Part shown: one piece after another, positions 50,982 to 60,516 of the stretch
How the letters are laid out: each line of letters opens with the position of its first letter
How positions within the stretch are numbered: the stretch's first letter is position 1
Assembly: GCF_900100875.1 (NCBI RefSeq)
Contig: NZ_FNKQ01000001.1
Span: 806,001 to 870,000, forward strand
Length of the DNA stretch: 64,000 nucleotides
Direction: 5' to 3'
DNA from: Halopelagius longus
Lineage (GTDB): Archaea; Halobacteriota; Halobacteria; Halobacteriales; Haloferacaceae
Position numbers and translations under genes: made by a program
Notes under the pieces: model-generated
The model's database searches: none
What the model saw: the letters and a program-made list of their open reading frames with translations, nothing else
What the model was told of the DNA's origin: nothing

Positions 50982-52640
50982 TCAGGCCGCCGGGTCCGCC
51001 GTCCGGTCGCGCAGTTCCGTCCGCCGAATCTTCCCCGTCACCGTCTTCGGCAGGTCGTCGACGAACTCCATCTCGCGGGGGTACTCGTGGGCGGCGAGTT
51101 CGGTTCGGACGTGCTGTCGGATGGCCTCCTTCAGGTCGTCGCTCGGGTCGGCGTCGTCGGTGAGAACGACGTACGCCTTGACGATGTTGCCGCGTTCCTC
51201 GTCGGGTTTGGGGACGACGGCCGCCTCCGCGACGGCGGCGTGTTCCCCGAGTGCGCTCTCCACCTCGAACGGGCCGATGCGGTAGCCCGAACTGATTATC
51301 ACGTCGTCGGCGCGCCCCTCGAACCAGAAGTAGCCGTCCTCGTCCATCTGCGCCAAGTCGCCCGAGAGGTACCACCCGTTCTCGAAGCAGTCGTCGGTCT
51401 TCTCGGGGTTCTTCCAGTACTCCGCGAAGAAGCAGGGGTAGTCGGGCCGTTGGGCTATCTCGCCCGTCTCGCCGGGGTCTAAGGGTTCGCCCGTGTCGGG
51501 GTCCACGACGGCCGCCTCGATGCCGGGGAGCGGTTTGCCCATGCTCCCGGGGCGCACCTCCATCGTCGGGTAGTTGTTGATTATCATGTTCCCCGTCTCC
51601 GTCTGACCGTAGGTGTCGTGGATGGTGACGCCCAGGGTGTCCTCGCCCCACTCGACGACGCCAGCCGAGAGGGGTTCGCCGATGGAGAGGGCGTGGCGCA
51701 GGTCGAGGTCCGCGCCGTCGAACACCTCCTCGTTTGCGCGGAGCATCCGGTAGGCCGTCGGGACGGAGAACAGCACCGAGACGGGGTACTCGTCCAACAG
51801 GTCGGCCCACGTCTCGGGGTCGAACTCGCCCTCGTAGGTGAACAGCGTCGCTCCCCAGAACCACGCGCCGAGGGTGTTTATCGGGCCGGTCAGCCATCCC
51901 AAGTCGGCGGTACTCCAGTAGCAGTCGCCGGGTTGTAGGTCCACGGCGAACCGTTGCGTGGCGGCGACGCCGGCGACCCAGCGGTGTTCGTGGAGGACGC
52001 CCTTCGCCGGGCCCGTCGTCCCCGAGGTGTAGTAGAGGAGGGCGTCGTCCCCGCCGGCGGTGTCGGCGGCGTCGTACTCCCGACTCGCCGCCCGCGTCGC
52101 CTCGGCGAAGTCTACGTCGTCCGCCGACGTCTCCTCGCCGCCTCCGACGACGACGACGCGTTCGACGGAGGGAACGTCTTCGAGGGCGCGTTCGATAGTC
52201 TCGCGGTTCTCCGCCGTCGTCACGACCACCTTCGCGTCGCAGTCGTCGAGGCGGTAGGCGATGCCGTCGGGGCCGAACCGTTCGTTGACGCTCCCCCACA
52301 CCGCGCCGCGTTTCAGCGTCCCGACGAGGGCGACGTAGTGTTCGGGAACCCGCGGCATGTACGAGAACACCCGGTCGCCGGGGTCCGTGAGGCCCTCTAA
52401 GACGTTCGCGAACCGGTTCGACCGCTCTTCGAGTTCCCAGAACGTCAGCGTCTCGCGTTCCCCGTCCGTCCCGGCGTAGTAGAGGGCGACGCGCGACCGG
52501 TCTTCGGCGTGTCTGTCGCACACCTCGTGGGCGACGTTCAGCGAGTCGGGGGCGTCCCAGTCCGCCTCCGCGTAGATGTCGTCCCACTCGAACGACTCGC
52601 GGAACTCCTCGTAATCGTGCAGGTTGTGTTCACCCGACAT
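50982..52640 (-). CDS. AMP-forming acyl-CoA synthetase
   Basis: 552 residues of the ANL superfamily. P-loop LLYYTSGTTGPAKGVLHEHRW, A5 motif HDTYGQTETGNMI, A7 WYLSGDLAQMDEDGYFWFEGRADDVIISSGYRIGPFEVE (in parts), and the C-terminal catalytic Lys in PKTVTGKIRRTEL. It activates acetate, propionate or a medium-chain acid with ATP and CoA. The absence of the long N-terminal region of Acs suggests a MACS-like enzyme. ATG 52640 follows a TATA-like gattatag about 26 bases upstream. Product could feed the carboxylase subunits in this window. Confidence 0.92.
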   Translation of the reverse strand: MSGEHNLHDYEEFRESFEWDDIYAEADWDAPDSLNVAHEVCDRHAEDRSRVALYYAGTDGERETLTFWELEERSNRFANVLEGLTDPGDRVFSYMPRVPEHYVALVGTLKRGAVWGSVNERFGPDGIAYRLDDCDAKVVVTTAENRETIERALEDVPSVERVVVVGGGEETSADDVDFAEATRAASREYDAADTAGGDDALLYYTSGTTGPAKGVLHEHRWVAGVAATQRFAVDLQPGDCYWSTADLGWLTGPINTLGAWFWGATLFTYEGEFDPETWADLLDEYPVSVLFSVPTAYRMLRANEEVFDGADLDLRHALSIGEPLSAGVVEWGEDTLGVTIHDTYGQTETGNMIINNYPTMEVRPGSMGKPLPGIEAAVVDPDTGEPLDPGETGEIAQRPDYPCFFAEYWKNPEKTDDCFENGWYLSGDLAQMDEDGYFWFEGRADDVIISSGYRIGPFEVESALGEHAAVAEAAVVPKPDEERGNIVKAYVVLTDDADPSDDLKEAIRQHVRTELAAHEYPREMEFVDDLPKTVTGKIRRTELRDRTADPAA

Positions 52641-52710
52641 GGTTCGGCCTCTCGCCGAACTATAATCAACTTTTTATCAGGATTCGCGAACGGCGGAGGC
52701 GAACAAATCG

Positions 52711-54210
52711 TCAGTCCTCGCGGGCGAGGAACCGACGCCCGAGGACGACGAGGGGGACGAGGTGGGCGACGACGCCGCCCGCGAGGAGTCCGGCGAACTC
52801 GACGGAGAGGCCGGACGCCGCGCCGACGAGGAACGCCTTCGCCGTCCAGAACGCCGGGAAGACGCCGAGGGCGTACTGCCACGGTTCCTGGACGAAGACG
52901 ATGCCGAACAGCGGAATCGTCACGAGGATTCCGAGCGCCTTGCTCACGGCGACGCCCTCGACGGAGTTCGACGCCAGCGACGCCATGAGCAGACAGGAGA
53001 CGGCGGCCCAGAGCGCCGCGACGGCGGCGACGGGGACGAACACCGCCGGCGAGATGGAGACGAGGCCCGCCAACGGAACGGTGAGGGCGGTGACGGCGAA
53101 ACTCACGAGAGTCACCGAGAGGACGCGGTAGCGCAGGTAGCCCTCGCCGGTCAGCGGCGTCGTCCGGAACGCCGCGATGAGGCCTTGGTCGCGTTCTTCG
53201 AGGACGAAGAAGCCGGCGACGAAGCCGAACATGCCGGGGACGAACGCGACGACGAAGGCGACGGCCAGCGGATAGTACGGCACGATATCGAACGTCCCGG
53301 CGAGTCGCGCCGCGACGTACGGGGTGCCGAAGCGGGTAACCACGGCCAGAAGCGCCGGCGCGAGGCCAATGTAGACGTACAGGGGGTCCTGCACCCACTT
53401 TTTCAGGTCGGCGGCGGCCATCGTCCCGACGGGGCCGAGGGTTCGGTCGCCGAGGACGCGCGAGAACCCGCCGGGCGCGGCGGGTTCGCTCGCGCCGCTT
53501 GCGTCGCCCCCGCGGACGACGTGCCGGACGAAGGCCCGGCGCGCGGCGACCCACGCGACGGCGGTGGCGACGAGGAGGTAGCCGACGCCGTACGCGAGCA
53601 TCGTCGCCGACGCCGGTTCGAAGACGGCCGCGAGGAGGACGAGAGACGCCTGCACCGGAAACAGGTAGAAGAGGGGAGACTCGACCAGTCCGAACAGGCC
53701 GACGACGGGAAGCGAGAGGGCGGTCATGTAGACGATGGCCGACATGAAGTAGGCGTTCAGCGTGTCGAACCGGGCGACTGCGACGAACCCCACGAGGACG
53801 TAGAACGGAACCGTCAGGGCGACGGCGGCGAACAGCACCACCGGGTCGAACGCCGTCCCTACGGCGAGGAGTGCGATGACGAACGTGACCAGAAGCGCCA
53901 GCGCCGTCAGCGAGACGACTTTCGAGAGGAGGTACTCCGAGACGGACACCGGCGTCGTCACGAGGGCGTCGAGGACGCCCTCGCCCTTCTCGAAGAGGAC
54001 GAGCGCGCCGACGAAGTAGAAGCCCAAGAGCGCCGGGTCCGAGAGGACGACGAGCGTGAAGAAGCGCGGTACCTCCGCGTCGGGGACGGCCCGCAGGCCG
54101 AGGGCGAACGCGACGGTGACGAAGGCGTAGACGGCGTAGAAGCCGTAGCGACGCTGGAGCGTCACGTCCGAGCGAATCAGCGTCGCGAGGCGGGCCGCCG
54201 AGAGCGTCAC
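52711..54210 (-). CDS. ABC-2 type transporter permease (duplicated)
   Basis: 499 residues from GTG 54210. About twelve helices arranged as two similar halves: the first from LQRRYGFYAVYAFVTVAFALGL to YLLVATAVAWVAARRAFV, the second from DLKKWVQDPLYVYIGLAPALLAVV to FLARED. Each half has an ABC-2-like FEKGEGVLDALVTTPVSVSEYLLSK or EERDQGLIAAFRTTPLTGEGYLRY coupling segment. It forms an exporter with the ATPase encoded just upstream (overlap GTGA 54207-54210). Substrate is unknown. Confidence 0.88.
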   Translation of the reverse strand: MTLSAARLATLIRSDVTLQRRYGFYAVYAFVTVAFALGLRAVPDAEVPRFFTLVVLSDPALLGFYFVGALVLFEKGEGVLDALVTTPVSVSEYLLSKVVSLTALALLVTFVIALLAVGTAFDPVVLFAAVALTVPFYVLVGFVAVARFDTLNAYFMSAIVYMTALSLPVVGLFGLVESPLFYLFPVQASLVLLAAVFEPASATMLAYGVGYLLVATAVAWVAARRAFVRHVVRGGDASGASEPAAPGGFSRVLGDRTLGPVGTMAAADLKKWVQDPLYVYIGLAPALLAVVTRFGTPYVAARLAGTFDIVPYYPLAVAFVVAFVPGMFGFVAGFFVLEERDQGLIAAFRTTPLTGEGYLRYRVLSVTLVSFAVTALTVPLAGLVSISPAVFVPVAAVAALWAAVSCLLMASLASNSVEGVAVSKALGILVTIPLFGIVFVQEPWQYALGVFPAFWTAKAFLVGAASGLSVEFAGLLAGGVVAHLVPLVVLGRRFLARED

Positions 54211-55142
54211 CGCAGGCCCCTCCCGGTCACCTCGATGAAGACGTCCTCCAGCGTCGCCTCCTCGGTGTGGAGCGACTCGTAGCGCCCCGAACGAATCAGG
54301 TCGGCGAGGGCGTCGCCGTCGGCGGGGTTCTCGGGGTCGAACTCGGTGGTTCGGGTCGTCCCGTCCTCCGCGACGTACTCGGCGCGGACGCGCTTCGAGC
54401 CGTACCGCCGCTTGAGGTCCTCGGGCGGCGCGATGACGGCGATGTCGCCGTCCACGATGAACGCCACGCGGTCGCAGAGTTCGTCCGCGACGGCCATGTC
54501 GTGGGTGGTGACGAACACCGTCGTCCCGCCCGCTTGCAGGTCGGAGACGATGTCCTTGATGCGCCGCGCGTTGCTCGGGTCGAGGCCCGTCGTCGGTTCG
54601 TCGAGGAACAGCAGGTCTGGGTCGTGAAGCAGCGACCGCGCGAAGTTCAGGCGCATCTTCATCCCCTTCGAGTACCCCGACACCCGCCGGTCGGCGGCGT
54701 CCGTCAGACCGACGAGTTCGAGCAGTTCCTCCGGGTCGCGCGTCTCGCCCTCGTACAGGGACGCGAACAGGGCGAGGTTCTCCCGGCCGGTGAGTTTCAG
54801 GTACGTGTTCGGCGCTTCCGACGAGACGCCGACCCGTTCGTAGTACGCGCCGCCCCACGAGCGAACGTCGCGGCCGAACACCGACACCGTCCCCTCGTAG
54901 TCGTCGAGGAGGCCGACGAGCACCTTCTGCGTCGTCGATTTCCCGGCCCCCGACGGACCGAGGAAGCCGAACACCTCGGCGGGCCGTATCTCGAAGTCGA
55001 GGCCGCGAAGCGTCTCCGCCTCCGCACCGGGGTAGGTGAACCTGAGGTCCTCGACTCGGACGACCGGACTCCCCTCGCCGCGTTCCGCCGCCCGCGGGTC
55101 GTCCGCGTCGGCCTCCGAACCCGCCGCCTGTCTCTCGTTCAT
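54207..55142 (-). CDS. ABC transporter ATP-binding protein
   Basis: 311 residues from ATG 55142. Walker A FGFLGPSGAGKSTTQKVL, signature RVSGYSKGMKMRLNFARSL (variant of LSGGQ), Walker B LLFLDEPTTGLD and switch His in VFVTTHDMAVADEL. A C-terminal domain (RVRAEYVAEDGTTRTTEF onward) is typical of ABC-2 exporters. ATG 55142 is preferred because a TATA-like tgatattc (about 55184-55191) lies upstream of it; the longer start at 55181 falls inside that promoter spacing. It diverges from the flavoprotein at 55264. Confidence 0.9.
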   Translation of the reverse strand: MNERQAAGSEADADDPRAAERGEGSPVVRVEDLRFTYPGAEAETLRGLDFEIRPAEVFGFLGPSGAGKSTTQKVLVGLLDDYEGTVSVFGRDVRSWGGAYYERVGVSSEAPNTYLKLTGRENLALFASLYEGETRDPEELLELVGLTDAADRRVSGYSKGMKMRLNFARSLLHDPDLLFLDEPTTGLDPSNARRIKDIVSDLQAGGTTVFVTTHDMAVADELCDRVAFIVDGDIAVIAPPEDLKRRYGSKRVRAEYVAEDGTTRTTEFDPENPADGDALADLIRSGRYESLHTEEATLEDVFIEVTGRGLR

Positions 55143-55263
55143 CTCGGATGCTCCGGGCGAGTCTTCGCTTCGCGAACGCATGAATATCACACCTTCGAGG
55201 GGCGGGGGCGACGGCACCGGTCGGTTACGAGTGTTTTTTGAGGAGTACGTCAAAACAGCCGAC

Positions 55264-56523
55264 ATGAACGGAATCGACGGGTCGGGCGACCCGTTTCTGG
55301 AGCGTCTGGACCGCGAGACGGTCCGGGCGGCGCGCGAACGCGCTGGTCGCGCCGTCGTCGTCGGGGGAGCGATGGCCGGTCTGGCGGCCGCCCACGCACT
55401 CTCCGCACTGGGGTGGGACGTGGTCCTCTACGAGCGACAGCGGTACGAAGAAAAGCGGGTGAACTGCGGCGAGGCGATGACCGACGCCGCCGCGATTCCG
55501 CTCCCGAAAACTTCGGAGTACGGCTTCGAGAACAGGCCGCCCGAGTTCGAGGTGCGCGTCTACACCGAAGACACGGCCGGACGAACGCTGGCGGGGCGCG
55601 GCGTCTTCCCCTCCCGCGACGGCTACGTGACCGACCGGAACGTCGTCGAACGCCGGTGGGCCGAGCAGTTGGCCGACGGGGGCGTGGACGTGCGCGACGG
55701 CGCGGGCGTCACGAAGGCGGAGTTCCGCGCGTTCACGGAGGAGTTCGACCTGGTGGTCGACGCCGCGGGCCAACCCTCGATGGCGAGCAAAGCCGAGGGG
55801 CGAACGAGCGAGTACGCCGGTCGGATGACCGCGCTGAACGCCGACGTGGAGGGCGACTTCTCGGAGCTCTACCCGAGGGCGCACATCCTGTTCGAGAACT
55901 ACCTCGGCTACTCGTGGGCGTTCCCGAAGTCCGAGACGCGCGCGAACGTCGGCATCGGGTGGGCCGAGGGCACCCTCCCCGAGAACTACTTCGAGGCGTT
56001 CGTCGACGCCTGCGAACGGAACGGCTGGCCCGTCCCCGAGCGGTCGGCGATGAACGTCTACACCATCCCGCGCGGCCCGAGCCTCGACCCCTCGCGGACG
56101 TGGGACCCCCGGCGGCGAGTCGCCCGCGTCGGCGACGCCGCGGGCATCGCCAACCGCTTCACCGGCAAGGGCATCTCGCAGGCCGTCGAGTCGTCGTACC
56201 TGCTGGCCCGCCTCGTCGCCGAGGAGCGAATCGACGACTACCCGGCGGAACTGTACCGGCGGATGCGCGACGAGTACCGTCTGGCGTACCTCGTCCGCGG
56301 CGCACTCGAAGACGGCCGCCCGGACATCCTCGGCGGCGTCATGGACGCCGTCTCCGGTATCGACGTGGAGGCGGTCGACAGAGAGCCGAAGTACGCCTTC
56401 TCGCGCCTCGTCAGGCGTCCGGTCCTGCTCGCGAAACTGGCCGCGAACCCGACGATGCGCTCCCGCCTCGTGGACGCGTACACCGACGACTGGGAGTACC
56501 GCCGGGTCGCCGGGCCGCCGTAG
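55264..56523 (+). CDS. Geranylgeranyl reductase-like FAD-dependent oxidoreductase
   Basis: 419 residues. FAD loop AVVVGGAMAGLAAAHALSALG with Ala replacing the usual second Gly pattern, NCGEAM, YVTDRNVVERRWAEQL, VVDAAGQPSM and the end motif VGDAAGIANRFTGKGISQAVESS. It resembles GGR/tryptophan-halogenase-type monooxygenase folds and reduces or oxidises a lipid-like substrate by inference. It is more distant from the enzyme at 25066. It starts 122 bases from the divergent ABC operon. Confidence 0.85.
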   Translation: MNGIDGSGDPFLERLDRETVRAARERAGRAVVVGGAMAGLAAAHALSALGWDVVLYERQRYEEKRVNCGEAMTDAAAIPLPKTSEYGFENRPPEFEVRVYTEDTAGRTLAGRGVFPSRDGYVTDRNVVERRWAEQLADGGVDVRDGAGVTKAEFRAFTEEFDLVVDAAGQPSMASKAEGRTSEYAGRMTALNADVEGDFSELYPRAHILFENYLGYSWAFPKSETRANVGIGWAEGTLPENYFEAFVDACERNGWPVPERSAMNVYTIPRGPSLDPSRTWDPRRRVARVGDAAGIANRFTGKGISQAVESSYLLARLVAEERIDDYPAELYRRMRDEYRLAYLVRGALEDGRPDILGGVMDAVSGIDVEAVDREPKYAFSRLVRRPVLLAKLAANPTMRSRLVDAYTDDWEYRRVAGPP

Positions 56524-56532
56524 AGTCGGGAG

Positions 56533-57354
56533 TCAGCGCGGAACGACGTCCGCCGCGACGGGGAAGTGGTCCGACGGGTAGCGTTCGTCGCCGTCGTCGC
56601 TTCGCCTGTCGGTGAGCGTCGCCGTCAGCGACACGTCGCAGTCGCGGACGAACACGTAGTCGATTCGCTCCGTCGGATCGCCGGTGAACCCGTGGAACGT
56701 CCGCTCGGGGCCGTGGTGTCCCTCGTCGGCCAGCGTCCTCGCGTCCCGGAGGGGCGGCGCGTCGGTGCCGTCGCCGTCGCTCCCGCCCCCGTCGTCGCCG
56801 ACGACGCGTCGGTAGGGCGTCGAGTCCGGTTCGCAGTTGAAGTCGCCCGCGACGACGAGGGGGCCGTCCAGTTCGCCGAGTCGTCGTCGGAGCAGGGATG
56901 CCCCCTCCGCGCGCGCCCTCGCGCCGCCGTGATCCAGGTGGACGCTGGCGGCGTGCAACCGGTCGCCCGTCTCCCGGTTCCGGAGGGTGACGCGGGTGAC
57001 CACGCGCGGGTAGTCGGCGTCCCACCCGACGCTCCCCGGTTCGTCGGGCGTCTCCGAGAGCCAGAACGCCGCCGCGTCCTCGCGTTCGAACCTGTCTGCG
57101 TCGTAGCCGACGGGGACGAACTCGCCCTCGCCCCCTCCCGCGCGCCCGACGCCGAACCACTCGTAGCGGTCGATAGCCTCCCGGACGGACGCGAACTGGT
57201 GCGGGAGGGGTTCCTGCAGGCAGATTACGTCCGGGCGGTGGTACCGCAGGAGGCGGACCACGGCGTCTCGGCGGTTCGGCCACGCGTCTCGCCCGTCGCT
57301 GTCGGTGTCGTAGCGGACGTTGAAACTCATGACCCGCACGGACGAGTGAAGCAT
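56533..57354 (-). CDS. Endonuclease/exonuclease/phosphatase (EEP) family protein
   Basis: 273 residues. EEP metal and catalytic motifs: VMSFNVRYDTDSDG (Asn), DVICLQEPLPHQ (Glu), VHLDHGGARA (His), VVAGDFNCEPDSTPY (Asp/Asn), IDYVFVRD and YPSDHFPV (terminal Asp-His). It hydrolyses phosphodiesters or phosphomonoesters with Mg2+; whether DNA, lipid or nucleotide is the target is unknown. No signal peptide. Start 57354 (MLHSSVRVMSFNV) is chosen; ATG 57330 (MSFNV) is possible. It converges with the flavoprotein, stops nine bases apart. Confidence 0.9.
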   Translation of the reverse strand: MLHSSVRVMSFNVRYDTDSDGRDAWPNRRDAVVRLLRYHRPDVICLQEPLPHQFASVREAIDRYEWFGVGRAGGGEGEFVPVGYDADRFEREDAAAFWLSETPDEPGSVGWDADYPRVVTRVTLRNRETGDRLHAASVHLDHGGARARAEGASLLRRRLGELDGPLVVAGDFNCEPDSTPYRRVVGDDGGGSDGDGTDAPPLRDARTLADEGHHGPERTFHGFTGDPTERIDYVFVRDCDVSLTATLTDRRSDDGDERYPSDHFPVAADVVPR

Positions 57355-57461
57355 GTGGGCCGCAACGTCGCGGAGGTACGTCAACCCCGTGGAACGGAGT
57401 CGCAGACGCTCCGGCCTCGGGTTCCGGAACGTCCTTAGGCCGGCGCGTCGAATCGCGGGGC

Positions 57462-58760
57462 ATGAACCTCGACGTTCGGGAAGTCGCCGAACTCTCGCCC
57501 GACGAACGAGCGTCCCTCTTCGAACGCGACGCGGGCGTCGCCGACGTTCGCGGGGACGTCCGCGACATCGTCTCCCGCGTCCGGACGGAGGGCGACGTGG
57601 CGGTGCGGGAGTTCTGCCGGGAGTTCGACGGCGTCGAAGTCGGCAATCTCGACGTGACCGACGCCGCCGAACGCGCCTACGACGAGATAGACGACGACGT
57701 TCGGGAGGCCATCGAGGCGGCCGCGGCGAACGTCCGCGAGTTCCACGAACGCCAGATGCCGGAGGACTGGCGCGAGTCGTTCGAGAGGCGCGAGTTGGGG
57801 CGTCGCTTCCGCCCCCTCGAACGCGTCGGCGTCTACGTCCCCGGCGGCACCGCCGCCTACCCCTCCAGCGTCCTCATGGGCGTGATTCCGGCGAAGGTGG
57901 CCGGCGTCGAACACGTCGCCGTCGCCACCCCGCCCGCCGAACCGATACACCCCGTGACGCTCGCCGCGATACACGTCGCGGGCGCGGACGCCGTCTACAG
58001 CGTCGGCGGCGCGCAGGCCGTCTCAGCGCTCGCTTACGGCACGGAGACGGTGAAGGCCGTCCAGAAGGTGGTCGGCCCCGGAAACAAGTGGGTCACCGCC
58101 GCGAAGGCCGAAGTCCGCGGCGACGTGGACATCGACTTCCTCGCCGGCCCCTCGGAGATTCTCGTCGTCGCCGACGAGACGGCGAACCCGGAGTACGTCG
58201 CCGCCGACCTGGTGGCGCAGGCGGAACACGACCCGAACGCCTCCGTCGTCGCCGTCACCGCCGACGCCGAACTCGCCGAGGACGTCGCGGACGCCACCGC
58301 GGCGCGGGCCGCCGACGCGGAACGCGCCGACGTGGTGGAGGAGGCCCTCTCGAACGACGCCTCGGGCGTCCTCTTGGCCCGGTCGATGTCCGAGGCGGTG
58401 CTGTTCGCCGAGGAGTACGCCGCGGAGCACCTCTCGATTCAGGCCGACGACGACGAAGCGCTCTTGGACCGCATCACGAACGCGGGCAGCGTCTTCCTCG
58501 GCCCGTATACGCCCGTCGCCGCGGGCGACTACGCCTCCGGCACGAACCACGTCCTCCCCACCTCCGGCGGCGCGAAGCGCTACGGCGGCCTCTCGGTGGA
58601 CACGTTCCTGCGCTCCTCGACGGTCCAGCGACTCGACGAGGACGCGCTCTCGGACCTCTCTCCTACCATCACCACCCTCGCGGAGGCGGAAGGACTCGAC
58701 GCGCACGCGGAGAGCGTCCGGACGCGCCTCGGCGACGACTCGGAGGGCGCGGGCGAGTGA
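57462..58760 (+). CDS. hisD: Histidinol dehydrogenase
   Basis: 432 residues. It has [72 protein letters not shown], the catalytic Glu-His region [11 protein letters not shown] and [20 protein letters not shown]. It oxidises histidinol to histidine in two NAD+-dependent steps with Zn2+. ATG 57462 starts [17 protein letters not shown]. The methyltransferase starts four bases after its stop, so the two are likely co-transcribed; no other his genes are in the window. Confidence 0.96.
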   Translation: MNLDVREVAELSPDERASLFERDAGVADVRGDVRDIVSRVRTEGDVAVREFCREFDGVEVGNLDVTDAAERAYDEIDDDVREAIEAAAANVREFHERQMPEDWRESFERRELGRRFRPLERVGVYVPGGTAAYPSSVLMGVIPAKVAGVEHVAVATPPAEPIHPVTLAAIHVAGADAVYSVGGAQAVSALAYGTETVKAVQKVVGPGNKWVTAAKAEVRGDVDIDFLAGPSEILVVADETANPEYVAADLVAQAEHDPNASVVAVTADAELAEDVADATAARAADAERADVVEEALSNDASGVLLARSMSEAVLFAEEYAAEHLSIQADDDEALLDRITNAGSVFLGPYTPVAAGDYASGTNHVLPTSGGAKRYGGLSVDTFLRSSTVQRLDEDALSDLSPTITTLAEAEGLDAHAESVRTRLGDDSEGAGE

Positions 58761-58764
58761 CGGC

Positions 58765-59538
58765 GTGACTCCCTCACGGCCCCGCCCGCCCTCGTTCGGC
58801 GACATGTGCGAAGCCATCCTCTCGGACCCCGACGGCGAGCACTCGCTGTACACGACGCTCGCGCCCCTGTACGCGCGTCTGAAAGCGGGCGACGACGAGA
58901 CGCTCGACGCGCGGCGACGCATCCTCGACGCGCGACTGCCGGCGGACGTGTCGCGCGTCCTCGAACTCGGCTGCGGCGTCGGGGAACTCCTCGCTCGCCT
59001 CTCGGCGCGGTACGACGCCGTCGGCGTCGACTCGTACCCGCGACTGCTCGCCTTCGCGGCCGTGCGGTCGCTGAACGCCGTCCTCGGCGACGTGACTCGC
59101 CTCCCGTTCCGCGGCGCGTTCGACGCCGCCTGTTCGTTCGACTACCGCGTCGCGTCCGTCCCCCTCGCGGAGTTCTGCGAGGCGGCCCGGACGTCGCTCC
59201 GTCCGGGCGGCATCCTCGTCTTCGACGCGCCGTCGGACGCCCGCGCGGTGGACGCCTCGGGCGTCGAGACGTTCCGGAACGGGCGGTACCACCTCGAACG
59301 CGCGGTGGACGTAGCGCGGGACCCCGTCGTCGTCCGGTCGGACTACCGCGTCACCGACCGGCGAACCGGCGAGACGGCGGTGACGACCGAGCGACGGCGG
59401 CTTCGGACGTACGACCCGAAGGGCGTCCGACGCGTCCTCCGCGAGGCCGGATTCGAAGACGCGGAGGTGTGCGTCGACGCGGGCGGCGACGGGGCGTTCG
59501 TCGCCAGCGCCGTCCGCGCGGTGGAGACGGGCGAGTGA
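58765..59538 (+). CDS. Class I SAM-dependent methyltransferase
   Basis: 257 residues from GTG 58765 (ATG 58804, MCEAILSD, is an alternative). Motif I is RVLELGCGVGELLARLSARYD, motif II GVDSYPRLLAFAA, motif III VLGDVTRLPFRGAFDAACSFD, and SLRPGGILVFDAPSD follows. The C-terminal half (EVETFRNG-like strand, YRVTDRRTGETAV) may recognise the substrate. Four bases separate it from hisD. No link to histidine synthesis is known; the substrate cannot be told. Confidence 0.88.
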   Translation: MTPSRPRPPSFGDMCEAILSDPDGEHSLYTTLAPLYARLKAGDDETLDARRRILDARLPADVSRVLELGCGVGELLARLSARYDAVGVDSYPRLLAFAAVRSLNAVLGDVTRLPFRGAFDAACSFDYRVASVPLAEFCEAARTSLRPGGILVFDAPSDARAVDASGVETFRNGRYHLERAVDVARDPVVVRSDYRVTDRRTGETAVTTERRRLRTYDPKGVRRVLREAGFEDAEVCVDAGGDGAFVASAVRAVETGE

Positions 59539-59610
59539 GTGGCCGGACGGGACGCCGGATGGAGTCGGATCGTGGAACTTTCACCCGATGGAGAACGTTT
59601 TTGTACCCCC

Positions 59611-59687
59611 GAGCGAACGCTCCCGTGCAGGGGTCTCCCTGCGGAAGCCCCACAAGCGACCTGCCATGGGTGCTCTCGGGGCTTTTT
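59611..59687 (+). ncRNA. Candidate structured small RNA with terminator
   Basis: Three consecutive hairpins fit end to end: GAGCG-AA-CGCTC (59611-59622), GCAGGG-GTCT-CCCTGC (59627-59642) and AAGCCCC (59645-59651) with GGGGCTT (59678-59684), the last followed by a T-run. An inner pairing (ACC 59659-59661 with GGT 59669-59671) extends the third stem. A TATA-like gtttttgta lies just upstream (about 59597-59605). It sits in the 232-base gap between the methyltransferase and hesB. No known RNA family is recognised; the third hairpin could instead be a terminator for the upstream operon. Confidence 0.45.
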
Positions 59688-59770
59688 CTACTCTCCGAGC
59701 GTTCACAGCGGACGCGCCTCCGCGTCGAGTCGGCGTCAACGTTAACATCTTCCATCCGGTATCGGTATCC

Positions 59771-60136
59771 ATGAGTACCGAATCGGCCGAGAGCGGGTCC
59801 GGTCCCCGCGTGACGGTCACGGAATCGGCCGCGGAGGAGGCGCGCCGCCTCATGGAGTCGGAGGGGATGGACACCGACGTGGGCGGCCTCCGCCTGTTCG
59901 TCCAGCAGGGCGGTTGCGCGGGTCTCTCCTACGGGATGCGCTTCGAGGCGGAACCCGAGGAGGACGACACGGTGGTCGAACAGAACGGCCTCCGCGTGTT
60001 CGTCGACCCCGCCAGCATCAACTACATCGGCGGTTCGACCCTGCAGTTCGAGGGCGGCCTGCAGGGCGCGGGCTTCCACGTCGAGAACCCCAACGTCGTC
60101 AGCGAGTGCGGGTGCGGCGAGTCGTTCCGGACGTAG
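59771..60136 (+). CDS. HesB/IscA-family iron-sulfur cluster assembly protein
   Basis: 121 residues. The three conserved cysteines are in VQQGGCAGLSYGM and SECGCGESF. The A-type carrier fold strands VTESAAEEARRLM, YIGGSTLQFEGGLQGAGFHVENPN are seen. A-type carriers bind Fe-S clusters or iron and pass them to apoproteins in the cytoplasm. ATG 59771 is chosen, since upstream sequence in the same frame is the non-coding structured region; a TATA-like gttaacatc is about 30 bases upstream. Confidence 0.93.
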   Translation: MSTESAESGSGPRVTVTESAAEEARRLMESEGMDTDVGGLRLFVQQGGCAGLSYGMRFEAEPEEDDTVVEQNGLRVFVDPASINYIGGSTLQFEGGLQGAGFHVENPNVVSECGCGESFRT

Positions 60137-60180
60137 GCGGGGAAGTCAAGCCTAAACCTCCGGCTACCGAAGGCGGTGGC

Positions 60181-60432
60181 ATGGAGACCGAACTGGAGCG
60201 AGTGCGGACCGAGGACGGAGAGACGCTGTTTCTCGACCGGAGCGACGCCGACAGGGGCGCGAAGGGGCCGTTCTTCGTCGTCTACACCGACCCCGACAGG
60301 GAGAACCGCTGGGGCTACTTCTGCGGTAACTGCGACTCCCTCGACAACGCGATGGACACGATGGGTCGCATCGAGTGCAACGTCTGCGGGAACATCCGAA
60401 AGCCCGACGAGTGGGACGCCGCCCACGAGTGA
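60181..60432 (+). CDS. DUF5816 small zinc-ribbon protein
   Basis: 83 residues. GPFFVVYTDPDRENRWGYFC leads to GNCDSLDNAMDTMGRIECNV and CGNIRKPDEWDAAHE, so CxxC ... CxxC zinc pairs lie at about residues 48-51 and 67-70. I recognise it as the haloarchaeal DUF5816 family; role unknown, perhaps protein or nucleic-acid binding. It starts 44 bases after hesB. Confidence 0.85.
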   Translation: METELERVRTEDGETLFLDRSDADRGAKGPFFVVYTDPDRENRWGYFCGNCDSLDNAMDTMGRIECNVCGNIRKPDEWDAAHE

Positions 60433-60516
60433 CCGCCGAACGGACGGTGCGGGGTTCGGTACGGTATGTGAAACCGTGGCAAGACTTATGCTACGGGGAG
60501 TAGTACGGTCGGATAC

